Shown piece by piece: positions 43,073-52,116 of a DNA stretch of 64,000 nucleotides (within the stretch, counting starts at the first letter, position 1; every line of letters starts with the position of its first letter). Location: NCBI GenBank assembly GCA_025356655.1, contig JANXRW010000031.1, forward strand, positions 37,445 to 101,444. The letters run 5' to 3'. The notes beneath the pieces were generated by a model. That model was not told the origin of the DNA, did not search any database, and saw nothing but the letters and a program-made list of their open reading frames with translations. Position numbers and translations under genes: made by a program. Source of the DNA: Betaproteobacteria bacterium. Lineage in GTDB: Bacteria > Pseudomonadota > Gammaproteobacteria > Burkholderiales > SHXO01.

Positions 43073-43938
43073 AGCCGCTGCTGGAAGTGCGCGATCTGTG
43101 CATGACGCTCGCTGGCCGCCCGGTGCTGCGCGGGCTGAGCTTGGCGGTTGAAGAGGGCCGTGTGCACGGCCTTGTGGGTGAGTCCGGTGCGGGCAAGACC
43201 ATGCTGAGCCGGGTGGTCCTGGGTACTTTGCCCCAGGGCGCGAGGGTGGTTGGCGGAAGCGTGCGCCTCGGCGGCGAGGATCTGCTGGGCATGGCGGAAC
43301 CGCGGCGAAGGCAGCTTTTGGGGCGCCATCTGGCGCTGATTCCGCAGAACCCCATGACGGCCTTGAACCCCGTGCTCAGAGTGGGTGCACAAGTGGTCGA
43401 CGTGTTGCAGATGCACCTAGGGTTGCGCGCGGAAGCGGCCCGGGCGCGTGCGCTGGAACTCCTCGAGTCGGTGCACCTTCGCGAGCCCGACCGGGTGCTG
43501 CGGCGCTACCCGCATGAGCTCTCCGGCGGCATGCGCCAGCGCATCCTCATTGCCGTGGCGTTCGCCTGTGAGCCACGCCTGATCCTCGCCGACGAGCCTA
43601 CCACCGCGCTGGATGTGACGGTGCAGCGGCAGATTCTTCGACTCATCCAGGAATTGCAGCAGCGCTTCCGGACCGGGCTGCTGTTCATTTCCCACGACCT
43701 GGGTGTGGTGTCCAAGATCTGTGATCGGGTCACCATCCTGCACGGTGGGACTGTGCTCGAGAGTGGCGCCACGGAGGAACTCTATCGTAGTCCGCGGCAT
43801 GCCTACACCCGCGCGCTCCTGGCGGCTACGCCCCGCCATGACCGCCCGGCCGAAGCCCTGCATCCGGTGTCGCCTGCCGTGATCGACGCCTTGAAGGCGC
43901 GGCACCAAGCCTGGGACCGGGAGCACGGGTTCCCATGA
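43069..43938 (+). CDS. ABC transporter ATP-binding protein, DppD type
   Basis: The 289-residue ATPase has Walker A GESGAGKT, Q-loop LIPQNPMTALNP, signature LSGGMRQR, Walker B LILADEPTTALD and switch HDLGVV. The C-terminal extension (YTRALLAATPRH) is the oligopeptide-transporter type. ATG 43069 overlaps the permease stop by 4 bases; the longer frame from 42589 is inside the permease gene. It works with the next gene as a heterodimer. Confidence 0.93.
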   Translation: MKPLLEVRDLCMTLAGRPVLRGLSLAVEEGRVHGLVGESGAGKTMLSRVVLGTLPQGARVVGGSVRLGGEDLLGMAEPRRRQLLGRHLALIPQNPMTALNPVLRVGAQVVDVLQMHLGLRAEAARARALELLESVHLREPDRVLRRYPHELSGGMRQRILIAVAFACEPRLILADEPTTALDVTVQRQILRLIQELQQRFRTGLLFISHDLGVVSKICDRVTILHGGTVLESGATEELYRSPRHAYTRALLAATPRHDRPAEALHPVSPAVIDALKARHQAWDREHGFP

Positions 43939-44768
43939 GTCTGCTCTCCGTGCGCGACCTGGGCCTCAGCCTGCCGGACCGCTCGGTGCGATCCCATCGG
44001 GGCGCGCCGCGCCGCCTGCAGATCCTGCGGGGTGTGAGCTTCGATTTGGATCTGGGCGAGTCGCTCGGCATCGTCGGTGAGTCGGGATCGGGCAAGACCT
44101 CGCTCGGCCGGGCATTGCTGCGGCTCTATGAGCCCACCTCAGGCTCACTGCATTTCGAGGCAGAGGACATCACGCACTGGAGCCAGGCGCGGCTGCGACC
44201 GCTGCGCGAGCGGATCCAGATGGTGTTTCAAGATTCGTTGTCGTCGCTAAATCCGCGCCACCGCGTGGAGGATCTCATTGCGCAACCGCTGCTGGCCTTT
44301 GGGCGCGCCTCCAGTCGGCAAGCGGCGCGAGCGCAAGCCGTGCATTTGCTCGAACGCGTCGGACTGGAGGCCCGCTTTGCCCGGCGCTACCCCCACGAAC
44401 TCTCCGGCGGGCAGCGCCAACGGGTGGGGATCGCGCGCGCGATCGCGCTCAAACCCCGGCTCGTCGTGGCCGATGAAGTCGTCTCCGGGCTCGACGTGTC
44501 CACACAGGCACAGATTCTCCTGCTGCTACGGGAGTTGAAGGCGCAGGACTCGCTCATCTTCATCTCGCACGACCTGAGCGTCGTCCGCGTGCTCTGCGAC
44601 CGGGTATTGGTGATGCGAGCGGGCGAAGTGGTGGAATCCGGTTCCTGCCAGCAGGTCTTCGACCGCCCGGCGCATCTCTACACGCGCGAATTGCTGGAAT
44701 CCGTTCCGCTGCCCGATTACGACCCGGACTGGGTGGGCAAGACCCCGGCCGAGGCCCTCCCGGGATAA
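43935..44768 (+). CDS. ABC transporter ATP-binding protein, DppF type
   Basis: The 277-residue ATPase has Walker A GESGSGKTS, Q-loop MVFQDSLSSLNPRHRV, signature LSGGQRQRV, Walker B LVVADEVVSGLD and HDLSVV. Walker B has DEVVSGLD in place of DEPTSALD, which is common in DppF/OppF. The C-terminus (HLYTRELLESVPLPD) is typical. It is the last gene of the importer operon (4-base overlap with dppD-type). A class II aldolase follows 81 bases later. Confidence 0.93.
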   Translation: MSLLSVRDLGLSLPDRSVRSHRGAPRRLQILRGVSFDLDLGESLGIVGESGSGKTSLGRALLRLYEPTSGSLHFEAEDITHWSQARLRPLRERIQMVFQDSLSSLNPRHRVEDLIAQPLLAFGRASSRQAARAQAVHLLERVGLEARFARRYPHELSGGQRQRVGIARAIALKPRLVVADEVVSGLDVSTQAQILLLLRELKAQDSLIFISHDLSVVRVLCDRVLVMRAGEVVESGSCQQVFDRPAHLYTRELLESVPLPDYDPDWVGKTPAEALPG

Positions 44769-44849
44769 TCGCGCCATAATGCACCGACCCACTAGCCATC
44801 CGATCTGCCGTCCGCGTGCGGCCCAGATCGCCACCCCGCCTAAGGAGAC

Positions 44850-45650
44850 ATGACCGTGAGCCTGGAACCGCTATCCCGACTGCATGTCCGCTCCGTGGGA
44901 TCGCTGCGGCAGCGCGTCGGCGAGGCCGAATGGAGCGTGCGCTGTGACCTCGCTGCGGCCTATCAACTGGCTGCGCGCTTCAAATGGACGGATCTGATCT
45001 ACACGCATTTCACGGCCCGGGTTCCCGGGACCGAGCAACTGCTCATCAACCCCTATGGGCTGATGTTCGACGAGATCACAGCCTCGAGCCTGGTGAAGAT
45101 CGACCTCGACGGGGAAATCCTAGAAGACGTGACCGGACTGGGTTTCAATCATGCCGGTTGGGTGATCCACGGCGGCGTACACGGCGCGCGTGCGGATGCG
45201 GCGTGTGTCATCCACACGCACACTCGGGCGGGAGTGGCCGTGTCCGCTCAGAAATGCGGCCTACTGCCGCTCAGCCAGCATGCGCTGCGGGTGCACGCCG
45301 TATTGACCTACCACGACTCGGAGGGAATTGCCCTCGACGTGGACGAGCGCAGCCGCTTAGCCCGAGACCTGGGACCCACTTCACCCGTGATGATCCTGCG
45401 CAACCACGGCCTGCTGTCGGTGGGGCGCAGCGTGGCGGAAGCCTTCAACCTCATGTACTACCTGGACACGGCCTGCCAGATCCAGGTGGACGCCATGGCG
45501 GGCGGCCGCGTGGAGGTTTGCGAACTGTCGCCCGAGACGATCGGGAAGGGCTATGGCCAATTCACCGGCCCGGGCGGGGTGGAAGTCGAGAAGGAGTGGA
45601 CGGCGCTCACGCGCATGCTCCAGCGCAACGGCGTGCAATACCGGAGCTAA
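44850..45650 (+). CDS. Class II aldolase/adducin family protein
   Basis: The 266-residue protein has CVIHTHTRAGVAVS (metal His residues) and MILRNHGLLSVGRSV (third His), with the adducin-like YQLAARFKWTDLIYTHFTARVPG start. It acts on an unknown hydroxylated or oxo-acid substrate in the cytoplasm. AAGGAG lies directly before ATG 44850. It follows the ABC importer closely and may process the imported compound. It is only distantly similar to the aldolase at 1481. Confidence 0.88.
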   Translation: MTVSLEPLSRLHVRSVGSLRQRVGEAEWSVRCDLAAAYQLAARFKWTDLIYTHFTARVPGTEQLLINPYGLMFDEITASSLVKIDLDGEILEDVTGLGFNHAGWVIHGGVHGARADAACVIHTHTRAGVAVSAQKCGLLPLSQHALRVHAVLTYHDSEGIALDVDERSRLARDLGPTSPVMILRNHGLLSVGRSVAEAFNLMYYLDTACQIQVDAMAGGRVEVCELSPETIGKGYGQFTGPGGVEVEKEWTALTRMLQRNGVQYRS

Positions 45651-45997
45651 GCCCCGGCCTCGGTTCGGGCGGCTAGGCCACTTGAGGCCGGCGCACCGAG
45701 GGCCAGGCAGGCGGGAGGGTGGGTACCCCGTGCACGAGGAAGCGGTTCTCACCGCTGCGATATTTCACCGGGACCCCCTGCGTTTTGCAAGCGTTCCGGG
45801 AGCGCGCTCGCCGCTGGCCTACACCGCCGTCGTGCGCGAAGTTCGCTTCGGTTTGCTGACGGGGGCGATTGCCTGAATCAAGTCTTGCTGCGGTTCAGCG
45901 TATCCGCCCGCCGCCGCATCCACCTGGCGCGGCGACCCTAGTGAGCGGAGCAATGCGCCGTGTGCGGTGGCTCGATGCTAGATCGTGGTGGGCGGTT
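45651..45997. other. Gene-free stretch after the aldolase
   Basis: No supported gene is visible. A plus-strand open reading stretch around 45730-45876 has no recognised motif and no ribosome site. A terminator follows at 45998-46030. Confidence 0.35.
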
Positions 45998-46030
45998 GCG
46001 CCCGGAGATCGAGAACGGGGTGCTTTTTTT
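45998..46030 (+). terminator. Rho-independent terminator
   Basis: GCGCCC (45998-46003) pairs with GGGTGC (46018-46023, one G-T pair) and is followed by seven T residues. It would end transcription from the importer/aldolase operon. Confidence 0.5.
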
Positions 46031-46082
46031 GGCCGCGCTATCACCGGTGGATGCCCGGGCGCCGCCGAGGCCGTGCCCAGCC

Positions 46083-46646
46083 TCATGCCGGTTTTGCGGG
46101 TGGGTGGCGCCGGTCCAGCCAGCGCCGGTCCTCGGTCAGAGCGTTTCGTGCCCTCCCGCGCTCGTCCTGATCCAGGAAGGTAGTGAGCGTCATCCTCGTC
46201 GAGAGCCGTTCATCGGATAGGAGCCCGTTGGCCAGTCCCGCCCGGATCCATTCACGATCGCGTGGATCGCCGCGGGCATACTTGGACACGGCCGCATCGT
46301 GGAGGTCCAGGAAGTAGACTTCGATGGGGCCTTCCAGCGTGCGCCGGACGAGGCGGGACTTCCAGTCGTCCGGGAGCGTTGGCAAGTTCGGAGAAACCGG
46401 GTCCAGGAAGTACCCATGGGCTGCCTCGAAGGCACTGCCTTGGCCAAGGGCCTGTGCAAGTTCGAAGATCCGGTCGGGGTCTGCCAGGGTGTAGCAGTCC
46501 ACATCGACGGACCGTACCATCGTCGCAGGGGCTGGTTGATCATCGGGCAGCCCGAGAGCCGCCAAGCTCCCGACGACCACGAACGCCTCGCTGCCGCAGA
46601 GGCGCCGAGCTTCCAGGAAGATTTTACTTAAGTCAGCCAATTCCAT
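46083..46646 (-). CDS. DUF6036-like nucleotidyltransferase (probable toxin)
   Basis: The 187-residue protein begins MELADLSKIFLEARRLCG, then FVVVGSLAALGL and RSVDVDCYTL. The Gly-Ser plus Asp-x-Asp pattern is that of minimal nucleotidyltransferases (DUF6036/AbiEii-like). VYFLDLHDAAVSKYARGDPRD is the downstream helical motif often seen in the group. Related proteins act as toxins by adding nucleotides to RNA or as phage-defence factors. It follows the XRE-HTH gene with a 7-base gap, the usual arrangement of such pairs. Function as a toxin is inferred from family and context. Confidence 0.72.
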   Translation of the reverse strand: MELADLSKIFLEARRLCGSEAFVVVGSLAALGLPDDQPAPATMVRSVDVDCYTLADPDRIFELAQALGQGSAFEAAHGYFLDPVSPNLPTLPDDWKSRLVRRTLEGPIEVYFLDLHDAAVSKYARGDPRDREWIRAGLANGLLSDERLSTRMTLTTFLDQDERGRARNALTEDRRWLDRRHPPAKPA

Positions 46647-46653
46647 GGCGTGG

Positions 46654-47163
46654 TCAGGTCCACGCCCAGGACCAGGGGCTGTTCTGGAACAGCGCGTTTT
46701 CCCATTCGCCCAGCGCTGTCATCCGCTGTGCCAAGCGCGCAGGGGGCAGCGCAAGGATTTCCTGCCAGCGAGTCCAGTAGTCGGGGCTGCAGGTTCCCCT
46801 GCGCTGCCAGAGTTCCACCACGGCTTGGGCGCGCGCGATCAGGGCCGGCGCCTGCTCGGGATTTGTCGCCAGGTCCACCGCAAGCCGGTAATGGCGAAGG
46901 CGCCGCTCGTCGAGTCGATGGCGGTGCTCGGCACGAACCCGCAGCCTTTCCTCCTGCCTTGGGTCCAAACCGACCGTCAGGTGCAGGTCAGCCGCGTGAC
47001 AAAGCCGGTCCAAAATGTCGGTCTGGACTGCTCCAGGCGAGGCGCTCTCCAAGCGCGCTAGCGAGGTCCGCGAGACCTTCGCGCGGCGGGCGAGTTCCCC
47101 CTGGGTCAAGCCTCGCGCACCGCGAGCCGCTCGAATGATCCGTCCGAATTGCTTGGCGAACAC
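46654..47163 (-). CDS. XRE-family HTH transcriptional regulator (probable antitoxin)
   Basis: The 169-residue protein opens with an XRE helix-turn-helix (about 5-60: GRIIRAARGARGLTQGELAR, RAKVSRTSLARLES). The C-terminal part is helical and basic, with no recognised enzyme motif. It starts at GTG 47163. A 16-base imperfect palindrome covering a TATAAT box lies 30-45 bases upstream, the likely site of autoregulation. It is the upstream gene of the nucleotidyltransferase pair. Confidence 0.78.
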   Translation of the reverse strand: MFAKQFGRIIRAARGARGLTQGELARRAKVSRTSLARLESASPGAVQTDILDRLCHAADLHLTVGLDPRQEERLRVRAEHRHRLDERRLRHYRLAVDLATNPEQAPALIARAQAVVELWQRRGTCSPDYWTRWQEILALPPARLAQRMTALGEWENALFQNSPWSWAWT

Positions 47164-47192
47164 TTATCGGCAGGCCCTGTGGATGAATGGCC

Positions 47193-47208
47193 GTACATTA
47201 TATTGAAC
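47193..47208 (-). promoter_or_regulatory. Operator-like palindrome over the -10 box of the XRE gene
   Basis: GTACATTATATTGAAC is a 16-base imperfect palindrome (12 of 16 positions symmetric). On the minus strand it contains TATAAT (47197-47202), so a repressor bound here would block the promoter. No clear -35 is visible. Confidence 0.5.
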
Positions 47209-47262
47209 ATTAGGCTGGGCCGGGTGGCCCGCCGGCGAGGCACGCCGATACGTCGCCCTGGG

Positions 47263-47928
47263 CTAGAATTTCCCGAAGCGCAGGTAGGCTTCCTGCGGGT
47301 CCATGCCCGAGAGGATGGCCGAGCGCACCTTGTTCTCGGTCGTGAGTACTTCCTCGGTCCGCTCGACGACCTCCTCCACCAGGTGCTCGGGGATGATGAC
47401 GACCCCGTCGCGGTCCGCCAGCAGATAGTCGCCGGTGCGCAGGGTCACCTCACCGATGATGATGGGCTCGCCAAAGCGATCCGGCACCCAGCGCCCGACG
47501 ATGTCCGAAGGCGTGGTGAAACTGCAGAAGACGGGGAATTGCTGGCGCAGGATGAAATCCGTGTCCCGGCAGCCGCCGTCGACCACGTAGCCGCTCACGC
47601 CGCGGAACTTGAGTGTCTCCGCAGAGAGTTCGCCCATGAGCGCCACCGCGTGCGTGTTGGGCTGGCAGACGAGCACCTTGCCCCTGGGCGCCTTGGACAG
47701 CAGGCCGGTCCAGGCGATCAAGGTCTCGTGGGCGGAGCGGGTGGTGTCGATGTGACCGCTCACCGTGTAGATGGGCCCGGCCAGCTTGTGGGTGGGATCC
47801 AGGGGTTTGATGGCCGGCGGGAGCACGCAGCGCTCTTGGCCCAGGGAGCGCAGCACGTCGTGTACGGCGGCACTGTAGGTGGCCAGCAGCCGGGTGGCCA
47901 GGGCATCGGTGGGTAACTGATCGCTCAT
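47263..47928 (-). CDS. RraA family protein (HMG/oxaloacetate-type aldolase)
   Basis: The 221-residue protein has the RraA-like fold with VVDGGCRDTDF (the Arg-Asp pair of the active site) and a GDYLLADRDGVVIIP strand. Members split 4-hydroxy-4-methyl-2-oxoglutarate or decarboxylate oxaloacetate with a divalent metal; RraA itself inhibits RNase E. The operon context (transporter, LDH2-type dehydrogenase) favours an enzyme. AAAGGAG precedes ATG 47928. The start overlaps the EamA transporter stop by 4 bases. Confidence 0.86.
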   Translation of the reverse strand: MSDQLPTDALATRLLATYSAAVHDVLRSLGQERCVLPPAIKPLDPTHKLAGPIYTVSGHIDTTRSAHETLIAWTGLLSKAPRGKVLVCQPNTHAVALMGELSAETLKFRGVSGYVVDGGCRDTDFILRQQFPVFCSFTTPSDIVGRWVPDRFGEPIIIGEVTLRTGDYLLADRDGVVIIPEHLVEEVVERTEEVLTTENKVRSAILSGMDPQEAYLRFGKF

Positions 47929-48845
47929 GGCAGTGCTCCTTTGTTTGCGGCGCGGGGCAGGGGGGCTGCCAGGGCTTCGGGACGCGGCGCTCTCAGCGCC
48001 AGCCACTGATTGGCGGCCAAGGCGATCAGCACCACCGAGCCGCCGGCCAGCGCCAGGGGACCGGGCGCCTCGCCTACCAGCAGCCACGTCGAGGCGGTGC
48101 CCAGCGGGGTCTCCAGTTCGGCCAGGAGGCCGATCTCGGCGGCCGCCAGGCGCGGGGCAGCCAGCGTCATGAGGATGCAACCCAGGCCCAGTTGAACGGC
48201 GCCCATGAGCGCCAGCAACAGCAGGTCGGCCGCGCTGGCCTGCAGGGGTAGGGCGAAGGGCAGGGTCACTGCTGCGGAAATTACACCCGAGAGAAATAGT
48301 GCCGGAATCATGTCCACCGTGGCCTGCATCCGCCGCAGGATCACGACGTTGAAGGCGAAGCAAAGGGGCACGGCCAGTGCCACCAGGTTGCCCATGGCTG
48401 CGCCTCCGCCCAGCGATTCCAGGAACATGAGCGCGATGCCGCCCACCGCCAAGGCCGCGGCGACCCAAGTCCTCCGAGGAACGCGCTCGCCTAACAGCAG
48501 CCAGCCCGCCAGGGCGGCTAGCAGCGGTGAGATGCTGGTCAGTACCAGGGTATTGGCGACCGTCGTGCGGGCGAGCGCGAGAATAAAGCACACGTACATG
48601 ATCGACCACAGACAGGCCACTGCCAAGCCGGCCCACCCCACGGCCAGCAGGCGCCGAGGTGACTGCCCACCGTAGAGAAATCCCATGACGATGGCCACAA
48701 AGGCGGTCATAAAGACCGAGCGCCAGAAGGTGATTTCCCAGCCGCCATGGATACTCAGGTTGCGCACGATGACGCCGGCGCTCGCCCAGCAGGCGGTCGC
48801 CCCCACCATCAGGGCTACCCCCCGGCGATGGGAGGCGTCGATCAC
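47925..48845 (-). CDS. EamA/DMT-family transporter
   Basis: The 306-residue protein has about ten membrane helices in two EamA repeats (first repeat GATACWASAGVIVRNL to IALMFLE; second GNLVALAVPLCFAFNVVIL onward). DMT transporters usually export or import small metabolites. It overlaps the LDH2-type gene and the RraA gene by 4 bases each, so it belongs to one coupled unit and probably moves that pathway's substrate or product. Confidence 0.88.
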   Translation of the reverse strand: MIDASHRRGVALMVGATACWASAGVIVRNLSIHGGWEITFWRSVFMTAFVAIVMGFLYGGQSPRRLLAVGWAGLAVACLWSIMYVCFILALARTTVANTLVLTSISPLLAALAGWLLLGERVPRRTWVAAALAVGGIALMFLESLGGGAAMGNLVALAVPLCFAFNVVILRRMQATVDMIPALFLSGVISAAVTLPFALPLQASAADLLLLALMGAVQLGLGCILMTLAAPRLAAAEIGLLAELETPLGTASTWLLVGEAPGPLALAGGSVVLIALAANQWLALRAPRPEALAAPLPRAANKGALP

Positions 48846-49921
48846 GGCAGCGGTGTGGGTGGGGGGACGCGCAGTTTCTGGGCCCAGGGCGCCAGCGCCG
48901 CGAGGATTCCAGGATAGAGGCTGACACCGGCTTGGCGTTGCCCGGCGCGGCGGGCGAGTCCGGCTTCCCCGGGCATCCTCACCCGTTCCACGCCCGGTTG
49001 CGGCGTGCTCGTGCGGCAGTCACGGGAGAGCACACTCATTTGCCGCTGGAAGTTCGCTAGGCCGCCGAAGCCGGCCGGGTCGAGTACCTGTAGAAAAACG
49101 CTCGCGCCCCAGCCTTCGGGCGGGTCCGCCCGCCCATGGCCGGCCAGCCCACCGGTGAGCGCCTCCACCAGTAGGGCGAGAGCGAAACCCTTGTGCCCGT
49201 AGTCGACGCCGCCCACTGGGAGGAGCGCGCCGCGAGGCGTCTGGAACAAGGTGGCGGGGTCATCCGTGGGCGTGCCCGTAGGGTCGATAAGCCACTTGCC
49301 GGGCAGTTGTCCGCCTTCCCGGTAAACGCGGGTACTCATGCCGTTAGTGGTGATGGAGGCGGAGACATCGATAAGGACCGGATCTCCGTCCGTGGGATAG
49401 CCCACGGCGATAGGGTTGGGCGTGAACACCCCGGTGACCCCGCCGGCGGGCGCCACGTCGCGGCCGGTCGGGTCGGAGGACGCCAGGATCAGCATCATGC
49501 CCTGGTCGGTGACCGGCTTCAGGTACGCGGCTAAGCTCGCGATGTGATGGCAGCGGCCAATAGCCACGCTGCAGGTGCCCAGTTGCTTTGCCCGCGGGAG
49601 CGCTAACTCGATGCCCTTGCGCACGAGCCAGGGACCGGGCAGCCGCGCCCCGTCCCAGGCAATCGCGGCTGGGCGGTCCGAGAGTACCAGCGGGCTCCCG
49701 GTAGCGGCCATGCCGCCGGACTCCACTTCCGCCAGATACGGTGCCAGCAGGTGCAGGCCGTGAGTGGAGTGGCCCAGAAGGTCGCCTTCCACCAAAATCT
49801 CGGCCACGTAGCGGGCCTTTTCCGGGTCGAGGCCGGCGCTGTCGAGCAGGCTGGTGGCGAAGGACTGCAGGTCCTCCACCCGATAGCGTTCCCTCGCGCC
49901 CAGTTGCCCTTGCGCGTTCAT
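48842..49921 (-). CDS. Malate/L-lactate/ureidoglycolate dehydrogenase family (LDH2)
   Basis: The 359-residue protein has the LDH2-type pattern: EGDLLGHSTHGLHLLAPYL, GRCHHIASLAAYL with the catalytic His, FTPNPIAVGYPTDGDPVLIDVSAS and YGHKGFALALLVEALTGGL. These NAD(P)-dependent enzymes oxidise 2-hydroxy acids (malate, lactate, sulfolactate, ureidoglycolate). The exact acid is not evident. GGGAGAAT precedes ATG 49921. It overlaps the transporter by 4 bases. Confidence 0.9.
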   Translation of the reverse strand: MNAQGQLGARERYRVEDLQSFATSLLDSAGLDPEKARYVAEILVEGDLLGHSTHGLHLLAPYLAEVESGGMAATGSPLVLSDRPAAIAWDGARLPGPWLVRKGIELALPRAKQLGTCSVAIGRCHHIASLAAYLKPVTDQGMMLILASSDPTGRDVAPAGGVTGVFTPNPIAVGYPTDGDPVLIDVSASITTNGMSTRVYREGGQLPGKWLIDPTGTPTDDPATLFQTPRGALLPVGGVDYGHKGFALALLVEALTGGLAGHGRADPPEGWGASVFLQVLDPAGFGGLANFQRQMSVLSRDCRTSTPQPGVERVRMPGEAGLARRAGQRQAGVSLYPGILAALAPWAQKLRVPPPTPLP

Positions 49922-49964
49922 ACTTCGATTCTCCCATGGGGACGCCGAGGGCGTCCGTCGGTGC

Positions 49965-51089
49965 TTAGAGCGTGATGATCTGGCGTACCGTGTGGCCGGA
50001 GGCTAGGCGGTCGAAACCCTCGTTGATCTGATCCAGCGTGATGTGATCGCTCATCAACTGATTCACCGCCAGCAGTCCGTCACGATAGAGTTGGATGTAG
50101 CGGGGCATGTCCCGCGGTGGAACGCAGGAGCCCACGTAGCTGCCTTTGATGGTGCGCTCCTCGGCCACCATGTTGACGTGCTGCAGGGGCCAGCGCATAT
50201 CTGGATGGGGCAGCCCTGCGGAGACCGTCATCCCACCGCGCCGGGTCATGCGGTAGGCCATCTCCATGGCCTGAACGGAACCCGCCATCTCGAAGGCGAA
50301 CTCCACGCCGCCGTTGGTTATTTGTTTCACCTTATCGATGGCCTCGGGGTCGCGCGCGTTCACGCCGTGGGTGGCGCCTAGCTTTTTTGCCAATTCGAGC
50401 TTGTCGTCGTGCAGGTCCACGGCGACGATGGTGCTCGCACCGGAGACCTTGGCGCCCAGCAGCGCGTTCAGACCCACCCCGCCCAGTCCCAGCACCGCGA
50501 CGCGCGCGCCCGGGTAGACCTGGGCCGTGTTGATCACGGCGCCCACCCCGGTGAGCACGGCGCAGCCGAAGAGCGCTGCTTCGTCGAAGGCCAGCGTGGG
50601 GTCCACCTTCACCAGTGAGCCGCGGTTGACCACACAATACTCGGCGAAGGCGGATACGCCAACGTGGTGGTAGACGGGTAGGCCGTTCTGCGACAGGCGC
50701 AGGGCATCATTGAGCAGCTTGCCCGCGCCGTTAGCGCGCTGGCCCGGTTCACAACGGCCCGGATGTCCTTCCACGCAGGCCACGCACTCGCCACAGCTCG
50801 GCGCAAAGACCATCACCACGTGATCACCCACCGCTAGGTCCGTGATACCGGGGCCCACCTCGGCCACCACGCCGGAGGCTTCGTGGCCCAGCACCATGGG
50901 CAGGGGCCGGGGGCGATCGCCGTTAACGGTGGAGAGGTCCGAGTGACAGAGCGAGGCGGCCATGACCTTGACCAGCACTTCGCGCTGCCCGGGAGGGGCG
51001 AGGTCTACTTCCTCGATGCTCATGGGCCTGCTCTGCGCGTAGGGCTGTGGCAAGCCCATCTGGCGGATCACTGCGGCTTTTATTTTCAT
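49965..51089 (-). CDS. Zinc-dependent alcohol dehydrogenase (MDR family)
   Basis: The 374-residue medium-chain dehydrogenase has catalytic zinc ligands Cys48 (SLCHSD) and His69-Glu70 (GHE). The structural zinc Cys are 99, 102, 105 and 113 (CGECVACVEGHPGRC). Cofactor loop GLGGVGLNALLGA is followed by VDLHDDKLELAKKLGA (Asp favours NAD). It oxidises alcohols or reduces aldehydes. GGAG lies just upstream of ATG 51089; the longer ATG at 51212 would run back into the SDR gene. The SDR gene lies 13 bases upstream in the same direction. Confidence 0.92.
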   Translation of the reverse strand: MKIKAAVIRQMGLPQPYAQSRPMSIEEVDLAPPGQREVLVKVMAASLCHSDLSTVNGDRPRPLPMVLGHEASGVVAEVGPGITDLAVGDHVVMVFAPSCGECVACVEGHPGRCEPGQRANGAGKLLNDALRLSQNGLPVYHHVGVSAFAEYCVVNRGSLVKVDPTLAFDEAALFGCAVLTGVGAVINTAQVYPGARVAVLGLGGVGLNALLGAKVSGASTIVAVDLHDDKLELAKKLGATHGVNARDPEAIDKVKQITNGGVEFAFEMAGSVQAMEMAYRMTRRGGMTVSAGLPHPDMRWPLQHVNMVAEERTIKGSYVGSCVPPRDMPRYIQLYRDGLLAVNQLMSDHITLDQINEGFDRLASGHTVRQIITL

Positions 51090-51102
51090 GAGAACTCCGA
51101 AA

Positions 51103-51855
51103 TCAGTAGGTGGCGCGGCCGCCGGACAGGTCCAGCGTGGAGGCGGTGGTGAAAGAGGCGTCCTCGGTGCACAGCCAGCACACGGCGGAGGCGATCTCTT
51201 CGACCGTGCCAAAGCGGCCCAGCGGGATGCGGCTCAACATGTAGTCGATGTGTGTCTGCGGCACCTGGTCAAAAATCGGCGTGCGCACCGCCGCCGGGGT
51301 GACGGCATTGACCGTGATGTTGGACTTGGCGAGTTCCTTGCCCAGGGACTTGGTGAAGCCCAGGACAGCGGCCTTGGAGGAGCTGTAGGCCGAGGCGTTC
51401 GGGTTGCCTTCCTTGCCTGCCACAGAGGCGATGTTGACGATCCGGCCGTAGCCGTTTTTTTGGAGGAAGGGCACGACGGCACGGCAGGTGAAGAAAGTGC
51501 CGTGCACGTTGATGTTGTGCACGCGGATCCACTCATCCACGGGGAACTCCCAGGTGGGCACCGTTGCACCGGCTATTCCCGCGGAGTTCACGAGAATGTC
51601 GATCTTACCCAAGGCGGCGGCGGTGTCCTGGGCGGCTCTTTCCACCTGCGGATAGTCGCTCACGTCAACCATTGCCGTATGCACCCGGGTGGTCTTGCCC
51701 AGTTCCGCTGCCGCCGTGGCGAGCGCGACAGCGTCGCGGTCCCACAGGCTCAGCGTGGCGCCGGAGGCAGCCATGCGGCGGGCGATGGCGAGCCCGATAC
51801 CGGAACAGCCGCCGGTGACGACCGCGACGCGATTGGCGAGATCCAGTTGGTTCAT
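51103..51855 (-). CDS. SDR-family oxidoreductase
   Basis: The 250-residue classical SDR has TGGCSGIGLAIAR, NSAGI, the NIASVAG strand, active-site YSSSK and a C-terminal DLSGGRATY. Asp in SLWDRDA suggests NAD(H). GGGAGAAC precedes the ATG. It is co-transcribed with the alcohol dehydrogenase (13-base gap). The substrate is unknown. Confidence 0.9.
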   Translation of the reverse strand: MNQLDLANRVAVVTGGCSGIGLAIARRMAASGATLSLWDRDAVALATAAAELGKTTRVHTAMVDVSDYPQVERAAQDTAAALGKIDILVNSAGIAGATVPTWEFPVDEWIRVHNINVHGTFFTCRAVVPFLQKNGYGRIVNIASVAGKEGNPNASAYSSSKAAVLGFTKSLGKELAKSNITVNAVTPAAVRTPIFDQVPQTHIDYMLSRIPLGRFGTVEEIASAVCWLCTEDASFTTASTLDLSGGRATY

Positions 51856-52116
51856 GCGCGAGTTCTCCCAGAAATTTACGATAGCCCCTTCTGTGGCGGG
51901 CGTTGCGCCGGTGTGCGGCGAGGGCCGAGCAGGCCCTTGCGAGGCGACATTCTACTCGGAGTCCCTCCCCCTCTGGAGGGGCGGGCCGGAAACCGAACCG
52001 GGCGAGTGCACCCCGGGTGGGACCCCCAGGCCCTGCCTGAGACGATCACGAGCGCCAGGCGCATCGCGCTGCGGGTAAAGGGGGCCGGGTGTCCTCTTGG
52101 ATCACAATGCCCGAGT

